Notes: generated by a model not told the origin, from the letters alone. 64,000 bases of DNA from Oscillatoria princeps RMCB-10 (GCA_019359235.1 JAHHHT010000005.1:289810-353809), one strand, 5' to 3'. Positions 41,828 through 51,356 are shown, numbered from the stretch's first letter. Translations and numbers: made by a program.

Positions 41828-43510
41828 ATGCAGCAAACAGGTGACGCCTTGACGCAGATTGTTGTGCCAGCCCAACCCAAGCGCCGCGCCGGCATTGGCA
41901 AGTGGTTAATCTACTTGTCGGGAACCGCGATTGCGTCATTGTGGCTGCTGGGACTGACCGGCAGCCACGCGCCGGCGCAGACGCCCAAAGATACAGAGCT
42001 GCAAGTCGGGGTAGTGCAGCGGTTCGGGGCGAAACCAAACGACGAGCTGACGCTGAAAGCGCGGTTTGGAGACCGGCTGACGCTGAACTTTAACAGCAAC
42101 GGTGAGCCGGTGTCTGTGAGAGCAAACGAAGTCAAGCTGGAAATCCAGATGGAACCGCTGCCCTCTCCGGGGGTGGACGAGCGGCTGGTGCTGGGCACCT
42201 ACCGCAGCTTTGAGAGTGCGGAAGAAACAGCCAGCATGTGGCGAGCTAAAGGGATAGAGGTGGAAATTGCCCAACCGCGCCGGTGGCAGGTGTGGGCCAA
42301 GCGCGACGCATACAGCAGCCCCTTAGTGCGGCGGTTGCTGCTGCAGAGCCTGCAAGCGCAGGGGGACAAAAAGGCATACCTGGAGACGAACATCGTTCGA
42401 GCCGCACCGGCACCGACTTGGACTGTGAGCGGCAAGCGCTACAGCGCACCGCAGCTGGAGATTGCCGCCGGCACCGGCGCGATTCAGTTCAAGCAAGGCA
42501 AAGACAAAAAGTCGGAGCGCCTGTATCCAGGAACTCTGCGGCTGCAGCCGAACGCTTACGGCACCTACACCTTGGTTAACCAAGTGCCGCTAGAAACCTA
42601 TCTGCGAGGTGTCGTCCCCCATGAAATTGGGGGCGAGGCTCCGTATGCGTCGGTAGAAGCGCAAGCCATTCTCGCTCGCACCTATGTGCTGCGGAACTTG
42701 CGCCGGTTTGTCACAGACGGCTACCAGATATGTGCCAATACCAACTGCCAGGTTTACAAAGGACTGACCGGCACCTGGGCGGATGCCGACCGGGCGATCG
42801 CCGCCACCGCCGGTCAGGTGCTGACGTATAAAAACGAGCTGGTTGACGCCCTGTACTATTCAACTAGCGGCGGCGTCACCGCTCCCTTCAGCGACATCTG
42901 GCACGGTCCGGAGCGCCCTTACCTGCAAACCGTGATCGACGCCCCCGGCAATGTTTGGGATCTGTCGAGCCAGAGTTTAGAAAACGAAGATAACTTCCGG
43001 CGGTTTATTAGCCTCAAGAAGGGATTTAATGAGGAAGGCAAGGAGCTCTTCCGCTGGCGCGAGGAGAGCAAGCTGGAAAATATGAACAAAGACTTGAGGA
43101 ACTATCTACAGGATAAAAAACATCCCCTGGCTAACTTTAAAACCATTGAGCAGCTCCAGGTGGTGCAGCGCTCCAGAAGCGGTCGGGCTCTGAAAATGAC
43201 AGTGCAAACCGACGCCGGCGTTATTGAACTGGAAAAAGATGAGATTCTCAGGGCATTTTACGCCCCTTTGAGCACTCTGTTCTATGTCGAGCCGGTGTAC
43301 AAAAAGGACAGCAACGACAGCAAAAGCCTGAAGGGCTACGCTTTTGTTGGAGGGGGATTCGGGCATGGCGTCGGCATGAGTCAAATCGGCTCCTACAAGC
43401 TCGCCAAAATGGGGTGGTCGAGCGAGCGCATTCTCAGCTTCTACTATCCGGGCAGCCAAATCCAGCCGCTGAGCGATTCTATTACCTTCTGGCGCGACCC
43501 GCCGTTCTAG
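41828..43510 (+). CDS. SpoIID/LytB-domain protein, membrane-anchored
   Basis: A 560-residue exported protein. A hydrophobic segment (about residues 25-46, WLIYLSGTAIASLWLLGLTG) anchors or exports it. A region around 120-180 (GTYRSFESAEETASMWRAKGIEVEIA) looks like a SPOR-type peptidoglycan-binding fold. The SpoIID domain (about 225-555) has VPLETYLRGVVPHEIGGEAPYASVEAQAILARTYVL with the catalytic-type Glu, NCQVYKG, and a C-terminal GGGFGHGVGMSQIGSYKLAKMGWSSERILSFYYPG. SpoIID-type proteins cleave peptidoglycan glycan strands. ATG 41828 is chosen; a GTG at 41765 with GGTGG upstream would add 21 basic residues. Its 3' end has been copied twice downstream (44516-44705, 45545-45725). Confidence 0.85.
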   Translation: MQQTGDALTQIVVPAQPKRRAGIGKWLIYLSGTAIASLWLLGLTGSHAPAQTPKDTELQVGVVQRFGAKPNDELTLKARFGDRLTLNFNSNGEPVSVRANEVKLEIQMEPLPSPGVDERLVLGTYRSFESAEETASMWRAKGIEVEIAQPRRWQVWAKRDAYSSPLVRRLLLQSLQAQGDKKAYLETNIVRAAPAPTWTVSGKRYSAPQLEIAAGTGAIQFKQGKDKKSERLYPGTLRLQPNAYGTYTLVNQVPLETYLRGVVPHEIGGEAPYASVEAQAILARTYVLRNLRRFVTDGYQICANTNCQVYKGLTGTWADADRAIAATAGQVLTYKNELVDALYYSTSGGVTAPFSDIWHGPERPYLQTVIDAPGNVWDLSSQSLENEDNFRRFISLKKGFNEEGKELFRWREESKLENMNKDLRNYLQDKKHPLANFKTIEQLQVVQRSRSGRALKMTVQTDAGVIELEKDEILRAFYAPLSTLFYVEPVYKKDSNDSKSLKGYAFVGGGFGHGVGMSQIGSYKLAKMGWSSERILSFYYPGSQIQPLSDSITFWRDPPF

Positions 43511-43829
43511 AGCGCGGGTCTTGTATTTTTTTGTGCGGGAAGAAACTGGGGGCTGTCGCAGGTAGCCGCCCTGCGGCTGGAAGGCAAAATTTTAGTCCCT
43601 CTCCTGCAAAGAAACCCAGTTTGTGGTATTATGTGATATTCGCCCAAGTGCCGGTGCGGTTTGGCTGCCGTTTGGGGAGCTACCGTCGCATTTGACGGGG
43701 AAAAACTGGGTTTCTATTCCAGCCAAAATAAACCCGGTTTCTCAGATTGCAAAACCGGCGCTCAAGGATTGCAGATGAGCGATTCATCCGGACATTCTTA
43801 AACGGCCCAGAAAAGAAGGCCAAAATAAT

Positions 43830-43853
43830 CGGGGACGCCACAGGACGCCCCCG
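43830..43853 (-). terminator. Terminator of ferredoxin 1
   Basis: On the minus strand CGGGGGCG pairs with CGTCCCCG, followed by ATTATTTT. The same structure recurs after ferredoxins 2 and 3, with paired base changes in unit 3. The gap 43511-44014 also has a broken AGAAAC/GGTTTCT pair at 43707-43745 and no gene. Confidence 0.7.
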
Positions 43854-44014
43854 CTCCTGAAGTCAGAAAAAAATTCAATTCAGATCGCCGGTCAAAGAAA
43901 GAATCCGTTTAAAGACTCAAACCATTGCCCCGGTTGCTCATCCCTGTCGGGTGGGGTCTGAAGGACTCAGACGTCAGTTGAATTTATTCTGAGCGCCGAA
44001 GTATCGACAACGGT

Positions 44015-44320
<306 letters not shown>

Positions 44321-44470
44321 TCAAGTAATCGCGTCAATTATAAATTTACCTAGGCTGCTCCAAGGCAAGATTTAAGCCTGCGGCATGCTTTTCGGTGCGC
44401 TTCCTTTTTGATAGTACGGGAAAAGATCCACCTGGCAACACTGAACACGCAGATTTTCCCAATGGGATTC

Positions 44471-44498
44471 GTTATAACTTTTTCTAATTTAATCTCAA
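44471..44498 (-). promoter_or_regulatory. Promoter of ferredoxin 1
   Basis: Minus strand TTGAGA (44493-44498), 16-base spacer, TATAAC (44471-44476); about 160 bases before the ATG. The same arrangement at matching positions in the other two units supports it. Confidence 0.6.
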
Positions 44499-44515
44499 TT
44501 GCTTATACCTTCGGG

Positions 44516-44705
44516 GCTGTGTGGCCCGGGCCCGTCCGGACTGGGGCCGTGTCGTGAGGTGCGTCCCGCGAACGGGTCAGCGTCAGTCCAACCGGCTCAA
44601 AACACGCTGGGCAAAATGGGGGGGTCGAGCCACGGCATTCTTGGCTTCTCCTGTGCCGGCACTGTGAAGCCCTGCTAGAGTATATCACCATTCGGCGCAA
44701 CCGGC
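44516..44705 (+). pseudogene. Decayed 3' fragment of the SpoIID gene (unit 2)
   Basis: CGTCAGTCCAACCGGCTC, CTGGGCAAAATGGGGGGGTCGAG and ATCACCATTCGGCGC line up with the last 130 bases of the intact gene (MSQIGSYKLAKMGWSS...ITFWR). A frameshift in KWGG and lost codons make it non-functional. The rest of 44309-45027 is ferredoxin leader and repeat-unit spacer. Confidence 0.7.
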
Positions 44706-44837
44706 AGTTTTTGAGTGCTCGGAGCGCGGCGAACGCTGGCGGTTGCGCCAGCCATAAATTTATGGGAGGGCAAGGATTGCAGATGAGCGATTCATCCGGA
44801 CATTATTAAATGGCCCTGAAAAGAGGGCAAAAATAAT

Positions 44838-44861
44838 CGGGGACGCCACACGACGCCCCCG
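44838..44861 (-). terminator. Terminator of ferredoxin 2
   Basis: CGGGGGCG/CGTCCCCG stem followed by ATTATTTTT on the minus strand, the counterpart of 43830-43853. Confidence 0.7.
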
Positions 44862-45027
44862 CTCCTGAAGTCTCAAAAAAAAATTCAATTCAGAGCGCCG
44901 GTCAAAGAAGGCATCCGTTTAAAGACTCAAACCATTGCAGCTAACGCTCATCCCTGTCTGGTGCCGCCTGAAAGACTCAGGCGTGAGCTGAATTTCTTCC
45001 GAGCGCCGAGGTAACGAAAACTCTTTA

Positions 45028-45318
45028 CTACAGTTCGCTTTCTTGGTCAACGAGGATGGTGCAGTCAGAGGTGGGGTAGGCAACGCAGGTCAAGACAAAC
45101 CCAGCCTTAATTTGATCGTCATCCAAGAAATTCTGGTCATCCTGGTTTACTGTCCCGCTGACGAGCTTGCCAGCACAGGTGGAGCAAGAACCGGCGCGAC
45201 AGGAGTAGGGCAGGTCGATCCCTTGTTCCTCCGCCGCATCCACAATGTACTCGTCGTCGGGCACATCAATAGTCTTGTCCCCATCGGGGGTCTTTAACGT
45301 AACCTTGTAAGTTGCCAT
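45028..45318 (-). CDS. [2Fe-2S] plant-type ferredoxin 2 (divergent C-terminus)
   Basis: A 96-residue ferredoxin. Cluster ligands CRAGSCSTC and VLTC are intact. The C-terminus is [11 protein letters not shown] in place of the THKEEDLY type, so the Glu-Glu and terminal Tyr that contact FNR and other partners are changed, which suggests a different partner. DQNFLDDD also differs slightly. The start is ATG 45318 (MATYKV), matching both sisters; 19 extra codons upstream are leader sequence. GAGAGGAA lies before it. It has the best -10 box of the three (TATAAT). Confidence 0.93.
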   Translation of the reverse strand: MATYKVTLKTPDGDKTIDVPDDEYIVDAAEEQGIDLPYSCRAGSCSTCAGKLVSGTVNQDDQNFLDDDQIKAGFVLTCVAYPTSDCTILVDQESEL

Positions 45319-45483
45319 GCAGTGTTCCTCTCCAGTAATCGCGTCAATTATAAATTTACCTAATGGCTGCGCCAAGGCAAGATTTAAGCCGGCGGCATGC
45401 TTTTAGGTGCGCTTCCTTTTTGATAGTACGGGAAAAGCTCCACCTGGCAACACGCTCGCACGCAGATTTTCCCAATGGTATTC

Positions 45484-45511
45484 ATTATAAGTTTTTCTAA
45501 TTTAATTTCAA
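45484..45511 (-). promoter_or_regulatory. Promoter of ferredoxin 2
   Basis: Minus strand TTGAAA (45506-45511), 16-base spacer, TATAAT (45484-45489), near consensus. Located about 165 bases before the ATG. Confidence 0.7.
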
Positions 45512-45544
45512 TTGCTTATACCTTCGGTGTGGGATAGCTGTGTG

Positions 45545-45725
45545 TCCCGGGCCCGCCCGGACTGGGGCCGTGTCCTGGGGTGCGTGCCGCGAACAGCTGC
45601 TCGGCATCAGTCCAACCGGCTGTGACAAGCTGGGCAAAATGGGTTGGTCGAGCCCGCCGGCTCTCAGCTTCCACTGTGCCGGCACAGAGCAGCGGAAGCC
45701 AAATTATATCACCTTTCGGCGCACC
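45545..45725 (+). pseudogene. Decayed 3' fragment of the SpoIID gene (unit 3)
   Basis: Plus-strand translation reads ISPTGCDKLGKMGWSSPPALSF then NYITFRR, matching MSQIGSYKLAKMGWSSERILSF and SITFWR at the end of the intact SpoIID protein. The reading frame is still open here, but no start or upstream domain exists. 45726-45980 is GC-rich spacer with no gene. Confidence 0.75.
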
Positions 45726-45981
45726 CGGCAATTTTTGGGTGCTGGGACTGCGGCTTGGCTCTGGGTGAGGGAGCGCCCCAAAAGCTGGCGCTAGTTTGTT
45801 CCTTCCCTGACAAGAGAGGGAAGAATCTCTCCAGATCCTTCACTCCACTCCCAAAGCAAGCTGAGCGTGACAGTTGCGCAGGAATCAAAAAGCCCAGTGC
45901 TATATCGGAGGCCAGCGATTGCAGGTGGGCGACGGCGAGGGGCATTTGAAATTGACTCGCCCTTAAAAGATACCAAAAGGA

Positions 45982-46009
45982 ATCAGGGACGCCACACGAC
46001 GCCCCTGAT
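45982..46009 (-). terminator. Terminator of ferredoxin 3
   Basis: ATCAGGGACG (45982-45991) pairs with CGCCCCTGAT (46000-46009). Compared with units 1 and 2, paired changes (C-G to T-A and neighbours) keep the stem, good evidence that the structure matters. Confidence 0.7.
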
Positions 46010-46163
46010 CCTCAAGTCTCTATAAAATTGAATTCCCTGCCTGTGTCAAAGAAGGCATCCGTTTAAAGACTCAAAGATTTGCCACGGTTGCTCATTCCGG
46101 TTGGGGCCTGAAAAACTCAGGCGCGAGTTGAATTTCTGGCGAGCGCCGAGGGAGGGAACACTT

Positions 46164-46463
46164 TTAGTACAGATCCTCTTCTTTGTGGGTTTCGATGGTG
46201 CAGTCAGAGGTGGGGTATGCAATGCAGGTCAAGACATACCCAGCTTGAATTTGATCGTCATCCAAGAAAGACTGATCGGACTGATTCACTGTCCCTGCGG
46301 TGATCTTGCCAGCACAGGTGGAGCAAGCACCGGCGCGACAGGAGTAGGGCAGATCCAGTCCGGCTTCCTCAGCAGCATCCAGAATTAACTCGTCGTCGGG
46401 CACTTCAATCGTCTCGTTCAGCCCTTCTTTTTCGTTGACCAACGTCACCTTGTAAGTTGCCAT
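46164..46463 (-). CDS. petF: [2Fe-2S] plant-type ferredoxin 3 (closest to PetF)
   Basis: A 99-residue ferredoxin that looks like the main photosynthetic Pet[26 protein letters not shown] opens it, with [13 protein letters not shown] and the full C-terminus ETHKEEDLY carrying the Glu pair and terminal Tyr. It accepts electrons from photosystem I and passes them to FNR and other enzymes. It is two residues longer in the first loop than its sisters. Promoter at 46627-46654 has a weak -35. Probably the ancestral copy by sequence, though the physical origin of the unit is beside spoIID (unit 1). Confidence 0.93.
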   Translation of the reverse strand: MATYKVTLVNEKEGLNETIEVPDDELILDAAEEAGLDLPYSCRAGACSTCAGKITAGTVNQSDQSFLDDDQIQAGYVLTCIAYPTSDCTIETHKEEDLY

Positions 46464-46626
46464 GCAGCGTTCCTCTCAAGTCATCGCCTAAATTATAAGT
46501 TTACCTAATGCTCGCTCGCGGGCAAGATTTAAGCCGGCGGCACGCTCTTAGGTGCGCTTCATTTTTGATATTAGGGGAAAAAATACACACCGCAACACTG
46601 GCCGGCCATTTTTCCCAATGGTATTC

Positions 46627-46654
46627 GTTATAACTTTTTCTAATTAAATCTGGA
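46627..46654 (-). promoter_or_regulatory. Promoter of ferredoxin 3 (degraded -35)
   Basis: TATAAC (46627-46632) with, 16 bases away, TCCAGA in place of the TTGAGA/TTGAAA of the other two copies. Suggests altered expression or an activator-dependent promoter. Confidence 0.5.
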
Positions 46655-46807
46655 TTGCTTATACTTGGGGTGCGGGGGTGGCCCTGGCCACCCGGACTGG
46701 GGCCGTGTCGTGGGGTGCGTCCCCCCTCCTGCCGCCGCCCGACGCGCCTGGGCTCTGTGGCGGTGTGTGGCGATTTTCACGCCCGGTCGAATACAAGCAA
46801 AGTCGGG

Positions 46808-46922
46808 GAATGTGCTATTATGCTCAATCAGCAGTATGGGTTTGTATAAATCCCTACCAAGAATTGAAAAAAAGAAAAAAGGCGTCAAGGCGCGTGAATC
46901 CCGGAAACGGGACTGAAACAGG
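46808..46922 (+). repeat. Element B: partner of element A, upstream of bvdR
   Basis: GGGAATGTGCTATTAT, GGTTTGTATAAATCCCT...GAATTGAAAAA and GTGAATCCCGGAAACGGGACTGAAACA occur in the same order as in element A (32648-32806). The last block, with a CCCG-GAAA-CGGG stem and GACTGAAAC end, resembles some cyanobacterial CRISPR repeats. Blocks two and three are 48 bases apart here against 76 in A. Confidence 0.55.
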
Positions 46923-46958
46923 CACACAACCCCAAAAACTCGGACTATAGGCCCAAAA

Positions 46959-47978
46959 ATGCCCCAAAAACCCCTAAATGCCGGCTTAGGCTCGCCCATT
47001 CGGGTGGGGCTGGCCGGCACCGGCTACGCCGCCAAGCTGCGTGCCGAAGCAATGCTTGCCGATCCGCGAGCCACTCTGGTGGCGGTTGCCGGTCACACGC
47101 CAGAAAAAACTGAGGCGTTCAGCCAAACCTTCCAAGCTGAAGCTGCCGTCTCTTGGCGCAAGCTGGTGGAGCGCGAGGATCTCGATCTGGCGATCATTTC
47201 CACCATCAGTCGCGATCACGGGGCGATGGCCCGGGCTGCTCTGGAAGCAGGCAAGCATGTGGTGGTGGAATATCCCCTCTCCTTAGATCCCGCTGAGGCC
47301 GAGCAACTGATTGCTTTGGCCCAGAGAACCGGCTTGCTGCTGCACGTCGAGCACATTGAACTTCTGGGCGGGGTGCACCAAGCTGCAGTAAAATCAATGC
47401 CCGCACTTGGCGAAGTTTTTTACGCCCGCTACTGCACTGTCAGCCCCCAGCGACCGGCACCCCGCCGCTGGACTTACCAGCTGGACCTGTTTGGCTTTCC
47501 CCTCGCCGGTGCCCTTTCCCGACTGCACCGGCTCACAGACCTGTTTGGAACTGTGGCCACGGTCAGCTGTCAGGCCCGGTTTTGGGACGCCCCCCGGCAC
47601 ACCGCTGACCCCCCCTATTTTACCGCCTGTTTGTGCGCAGCCCAGTTGCGCTTCACCTGCGGCGCTATCGCGGAAGTCGTTTATGGCAAAGGCGAAACCT
47701 TCTGGAAAGAGGAGCGCTTGTTTGAAGTGCACGGAGATCGGGGCACCCTGATCTTCGACGGCGACGTTGGGCGAATCAGAAGCTCAGATGAGAGCGTGCC
47801 GGTGGAGGTGGGCCCGAGGCGGGGCATGTTTGCCAAAGACACTAAAATGGTGCTCGATCGTCTAACTGAGGGTACGCCTCTGTATGTGACACCAAGAGCC
47901 AGCTTGCACTCCCTGAAAGTGGCTGATGCCGCCCGCCGGTCAGCTGAAACAGGCCAAACCGTCTCTGTGGGCGAATAG
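46959..47978 (+). CDS. bvdR: Biliverdin reductase (BvdR, Gfo/Idh/MocA fold)
   Basis: A 339-residue NADPH-dependent enzyme that reduces biliverdin to bilirubin. The Rossmann motif is GLAGTGYAAKLRAEAM. Several blocks match the Synechocystis BvdR sequence as I recall it: LLLHVEHIELLGGVHQA, GEVFYARY, RRWTYQLDLFGFPLAGALSR, LTDLFGT, EVVYGKGE and HGDRGTLIF. That is much closer than generic Gfo/Idh/MocA oxidoreductases. Transcription probably begins in element B, about 100 bases upstream. BvdR affects phycobilisome levels in cyanobacteria. It lies beside three ferredoxin genes; ferredoxin feeds haem oxygenase, which makes biliverdin, so the pairing may be meaningful, though the strands are divergent. 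Confidence 0.88.
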   Translation: MPQKPLNAGLGSPIRVGLAGTGYAAKLRAEAMLADPRATLVAVAGHTPEKTEAFSQTFQAEAAVSWRKLVEREDLDLAIISTISRDHGAMARAALEAGKHVVVEYPLSLDPAEAEQLIALAQRTGLLLHVEHIELLGGVHQAAVKSMPALGEVFYARYCTVSPQRPAPRRWTYQLDLFGFPLAGALSRLHRLTDLFGTVATVSCQARFWDAPRHTADPPYFTACLCAAQLRFTCGAIAEVVYGKGETFWKEERLFEVHGDRGTLIFDGDVGRIRSSDESVPVEVGPRRGMFAKDTKMVLDRLTEGTPLYVTPRASLHSLKVADAARRSAETGQTVSVGE

Positions 47979-48135
47979 CTCCAGTTCATTCCCCGCACTT
48001 CCTCGTTCCCTAGCAACGCCTGAAAATGACATTCAGGCGTCAGCTTTCTGGCAACCAGGAACGAGGGTAGCTCCCGCAGGCGATTCCGAAACGGCTGAAT
48101 CAGCTGACGGGAGCGGATAAGATTTTGCTATGATT

Positions 48136-48171
48136 GTTTCCATCCCTGACAGGGATTCAAGGTGATTGTAC
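48136..48171 (+). repeat. Orphan CRISPR-repeat-like sequence
   Basis: A 36-base sequence starting GTTTCCATCCCTGACAGGG and ending GGTGATTGTAC. The AATCCCTGATAGGGATT-type stem (here ATCCCTGACAGGGAT), GTTTC start and ATTGTAC end have the form of a cyanobacterial type I/III CRISPR repeat. No second copy or cas gene is nearby. The rest of the 47979-48350 gap has an inverted pair GACATTCAGGCGTCAGC/GCTGACGGGAGC and nothing else. Confidence 0.45.
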
Positions 48172-48350
48172 CGGCCTGACTGCTTGCAGTGTAGAGTTGA
48201 AGTTCTCGCCTTTCCATTGTAGCATATCCGGCGACCGCATGGCAAATGGTATTAGCGTCTATTTTTGAACCCCTAAAATTGGCCATCTAACCCCTACCGC
48301 TGCAACCGGCATCTTGGCGTCATAAAAATTTGTTTACTCAGGAGGCTTTC

Positions 48351-48920
48351 ATGGGGGCGACTTTGCAACAGATTGCCCGCTATCTGGACGGAAAAGGTTG
48401 GGAATACGAGTTAGACGAAGAAAATAGTCGAATTATTACGGGAGTTTATGCTGAAAATGTAGAGGACTTCCTGATCGTGATCCAGCTAGATGAGGACGGA
48501 GAATTTTTTAAGCTATTCGCCCCACAAGTGCTGTCAGGAGTCCACGAGCATCCTTATAAAGATGCCATTCTCCAGACAATGCTCTGCATTTCTTGGGAGA
48601 CTAAAATGCTCCAGTGGGAGTACGACCCGTCGGATGGAGAAATTAGGGCGATTATTGAATTTCCCTTGGAAGATTCTATTTTAACAGAAAGGCAGTTCAA
48701 CCGCTGCCTGAGTGGCTTAATTCAGATTGTGGATGATGTGGCGATGCCCCGCCTGCAACAGGTGATGGAAACCGGGGTAGATCCGGGGGATGAAGAAATC
48801 GGAGAAAGACTGCTGCTCACCCTGCAAGAAGAAGCGCCCGGACTGCTAGAAATGCTCGAGAGAGCGATGGAAGCCCGCAAGAAGCGGGGAATTTTCCCGC
48901 CGGAGGAACATGACTCTTAA
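48351..48920 (+). CDS. YbjN-domain protein
   Basis: A 189-residue soluble acidic protein with the YbjN (type III secretion chaperone-like) fold: LQQIARYLDGKGWEYELDEENSRIITGV, then FLIVIQLDEDGEFFKLFAPQVL and alternating strands and helices, ending in a helix rich in Glu and Arg. ATG 48351 is chosen because AGGAGG lies five bases upstream; a TTG seven codons earlier overlaps that site. YbjN proteins act as chaperone-like or regulatory factors; the precise role in cyanobacteria is unknown. No operon partner. Confidence 0.85.
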   Translation: MGATLQQIARYLDGKGWEYELDEENSRIITGVYAENVEDFLIVIQLDEDGEFFKLFAPQVLSGVHEHPYKDAILQTMLCISWETKMLQWEYDPSDGEIRAIIEFPLEDSILTERQFNRCLSGLIQIVDDVAMPRLQQVMETGVDPGDEEIGERLLLTLQEEAPGLLEMLERAMEARKKRGIFPPEEHDS

Positions 48921-49015
48921 GTGGGGCAATTCCGTCCCCACTCGCGGCAGGGAGCCTGCCACTTTTGTAAATAGGATCGTCAGCTGCGCGCGCGCGGGGC
49001 GCACGCACCCTACTA

Positions 49016-50338
49016 CTACCGGCCTAATTTGTTGGCAATGCCTTCGCAACCCCCCGGAATGGTGGCTCGGGTTTTAGAGCCGCCCCAAGCGCAGCAGTAG
49101 TAGCGCTGATCCTCAGACAGCCGCTGCGCGCCGCTGAAATCAGCGTTCTCAATCACAGCGCCGGTGTGCTCGCCGGTATTGTAGTCCGGCAATTCGGTGC
49201 GGCTGCGGGGGCTTGCCGTCTTAGCGTCGCCGTAAAACAGGCGGGTGCCCTTCAAGTCAGCACCGGCAAGATTGGCTTCGTACAAGATAGTGCGGGCGAG
49301 GTTGGCTTTCACCAAGTCGCAGCGGCTGAGGTTGGCTCTGATGAGATTGGCGTCGCTCAATTCTGTCCAGCGCAAGTCGGTGCCAGAAACGTCCGCCCCC
49401 GCCAGCATCACCCCGAGATCGATAACGCGGACACCGCTGTCGCGGTCCTCCTCGTAACCCCCGTTGCCGTTGAGGATGGGGCGTCCCAAATGCCGGTCGC
49501 GCTTCAGGGGGGTGAGCAATTTGGACTGCGACAAAAACCGCAGGACTTTGGCTTTGCCGGCGGCGTCCACACTGCCGAGAATGGCTGCAGTGCGCCCTTC
49601 GGAAAAGGCTCGCTCTTGGGGCCAGTCTTCTAGCAATCCCTCGTCATCTAAGGCAAGATCGGAGATCCCCTGGAAGTAGGCGTCAATCGTCTGCTGCTGG
49701 GTGAGAATGTTTTGCTGGCTCGTCAAGCGGTTTTGCTCTAGGGTGAGATCCCGAGAAATCACATACTGCTGCCAAGCAATGTACACCGCTAAAATGGCAA
49801 TCAAGATTTGCCCGAGGGCTCCAAACCACTCGGCTAGGCTTCCGAAGGCATCCCACTGAATCTGCCGACTCCAACTGACCAGGCGTTCGGAGAAACCCAG
49901 GAACTTCAGGAAGCTCAAGGTTGCCACGGCTATTCCCACAGTGGCCACGACTAGGGAAAGCTGTTGCGGCAAGAGCAATTGCGCCAGCAGCGACAGCACC
50001 TTTGGCCATATCAGCGCGACGGATACCAGCAGCGCTAAGAAGGCACCCGACAGTCCCAGCCAGGGACTGTTAATGGCCACCCCCAGAAGCGCCAGACCCG
50101 CTCCCGCCAAGACCGCCGCACTCGGGTTAGCCTTCCACACGCCAGCCGGCACCTGTGCGGTGGGGGGAGAGAGCTGGGTGGAAGGCGGCTGCGGTTCCTG
50201 CGAGCCGGTGGGGACGACAGCCGCTTTGGACTCCGTGGCTTCACCGTCTTCATCTCCCCCACCGGCACCGCCCGGACTGGCAAGCGTTAAATTGGACTCA
50301 GGTGGGATGGACTTGGAAGAATCGCTTTTGGGTGTCAT
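49016..50338 (-). CDS. Membrane protein with pentapeptide repeats
   Basis: A 440-residue protein. A Ser/Pro/Gly-rich N-terminus (1-70) is followed by hydrophobic helices (about 75-115, 120-155 and 175-200). A charged coiled coil (QQYVISRDLTLEQNRLTSQQNILTQQQTIDAYFQGISDLALDDEG, about 195-240) leads to a soluble domain and about twelve pentapeptide repeats of the A(D/N)Lxx type (about 320-395: AGADVSGTDLRWTELSDANLIRANLSRCDLVKANLARTILYEANLAGADLKG). The coiled-coil-DUF-pentapeptide plan is common in cyanobacteria. Function unknown; it converges on the YbjN gene with a 95-base gap. Confidence 0.85.
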   Translation of the reverse strand: MTPKSDSSKSIPPESNLTLASPGGAGGGDEDGEATESKAAVVPTGSQEPQPPSTQLSPPTAQVPAGVWKANPSAAVLAGAGLALLGVAINSPWLGLSGAFLALLVSVALIWPKVLSLLAQLLLPQQLSLVVATVGIAVATLSFLKFLGFSERLVSWSRQIQWDAFGSLAEWFGALGQILIAILAVYIAWQQYVISRDLTLEQNRLTSQQNILTQQQTIDAYFQGISDLALDDEGLLEDWPQERAFSEGRTAAILGSVDAAGKAKVLRFLSQSKLLTPLKRDRHLGRPILNGNGGYEEDRDSGVRVIDLGVMLAGADVSGTDLRWTELSDANLIRANLSRCDLVKANLARTILYEANLAGADLKGTRLFYGDAKTASPRSRTELPDYNTGEHTGAVIENADFSGAQRLSEDQRYYCCAWGGSKTRATIPGGCEGIANKLGR

Positions 50339-50636
50339 CTGGCTCTCGATATTGGCTGATCACTTGAGTGCACGCTGTCGAACAGGCTTTGACACCTGCG
50401 CCATTCAATGCCCCCCCCACCGCTGACGCCGGGTAGCGGCACAGCCGGCAGAAACAGAAGCGCAAGAGTAAATTTTGCGTTTAGCTTTGCACTTAGAATA
50501 TCTTAACTAACCCAGCCAGCCGGCGGGCTGGGGAAAAAATTATCCCGGCTCGGACTGTTGAGATAAAACTACCCGACCATTCTGCCATGCTGCGACAGAA
50601 AATAAGTGAAGATATGGAAGTTGGAGCTACTTGCGT

Positions 50637-51356
50637 ATGTCAAACCCCGTCTTGCTGCCCCCTTTCTCGCCCTTAGAGTATCGGGCGATCGGTCTCGTGC
50701 GCGGGCGCTATCTGCCCAGCCAAAACAAAATCACCAGAGGCACCCTGCTAACGCATGACGGCACCGTAATGTCCGCCAACCTCACAGAGAATGCCGGCTG
50801 GCTCACTAAGGTGCAGCCGGAACTGCTTGTCGAAGAAGAGCGCGTCTGGGTGGCTTGGCCACGAACCGCAGATAACCACCTGCACATGCAGCTGAAAACC
50901 TTGCGGCTGCCAGTGGAAGGGCAAACCATCGAAGATATCGAAGGCGTAGACTATTTCTCGGTTCGCGGCGAGATAGTCTCTCAAGACAGCCACACCGGCA
51001 TTATCACTGTCCGCATCCACCGCAATGTCATCCCTGCCGAAAAAGCCCTGAGAAAAAAATACCAGCCCTTCACTTTGGGTATTGAAGGGTTCTTGCCCGG
51101 AAATGTCAATGGCCAGTTCTGGGATCTCGACGTGTGCCGCGAGGGAAACAAGCTGATCCTGGAGGACGCCACTTTTATCGCTCAAGTCGTGTTCGAGCTT
51201 CCTCCTGTGGAAGAACCTAAAAAAGCCAAGAAGAAAAAGGGCGGCAAACCGCAGGAACAAAAAACGTCCCCTCGCCAAATGCCGGCCCAACCTGGGACGG
51301 AAATCCCCCCTTACGAACCTCCCCCCAACCTCTTCAAAAAGAAGAAAAAGCTCTGA
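50637..51356 (+). CDS. Conserved cyanobacterial protein of unknown function, basic C-terminus
   Basis: A 239-residue soluble protein. The folded part (1-185) opens with PFSPLEYRAIGLVRGRYLPSQNKITRGTLLT and contains FSVRGEIVSQDSHTGIITVRI, suggesting an OB-like beta-barrel by its strand pattern. The C-terminal 60 residues are a Lys/Pro-rich tail (KKAKKKKGGKPQEQK ... FKKKKKL) that could bind nucleic acid. Similar cyanobacterial proteins exist in my memory, but without a function. ATG 50637 is chosen, with GGAG ten bases upstream; a TTG two codons earlier is too close to it. Confidence 0.75.
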   Translation: MSNPVLLPPFSPLEYRAIGLVRGRYLPSQNKITRGTLLTHDGTVMSANLTENAGWLTKVQPELLVEEERVWVAWPRTADNHLHMQLKTLRLPVEGQTIEDIEGVDYFSVRGEIVSQDSHTGIITVRIHRNVIPAEKALRKKYQPFTLGIEGFLPGNVNGQFWDLDVCREGNKLILEDATFIAQVVFELPPVEEPKKAKKKKGGKPQEQKTSPRQMPAQPGTEIPPYEPPPNLFKKKKKL

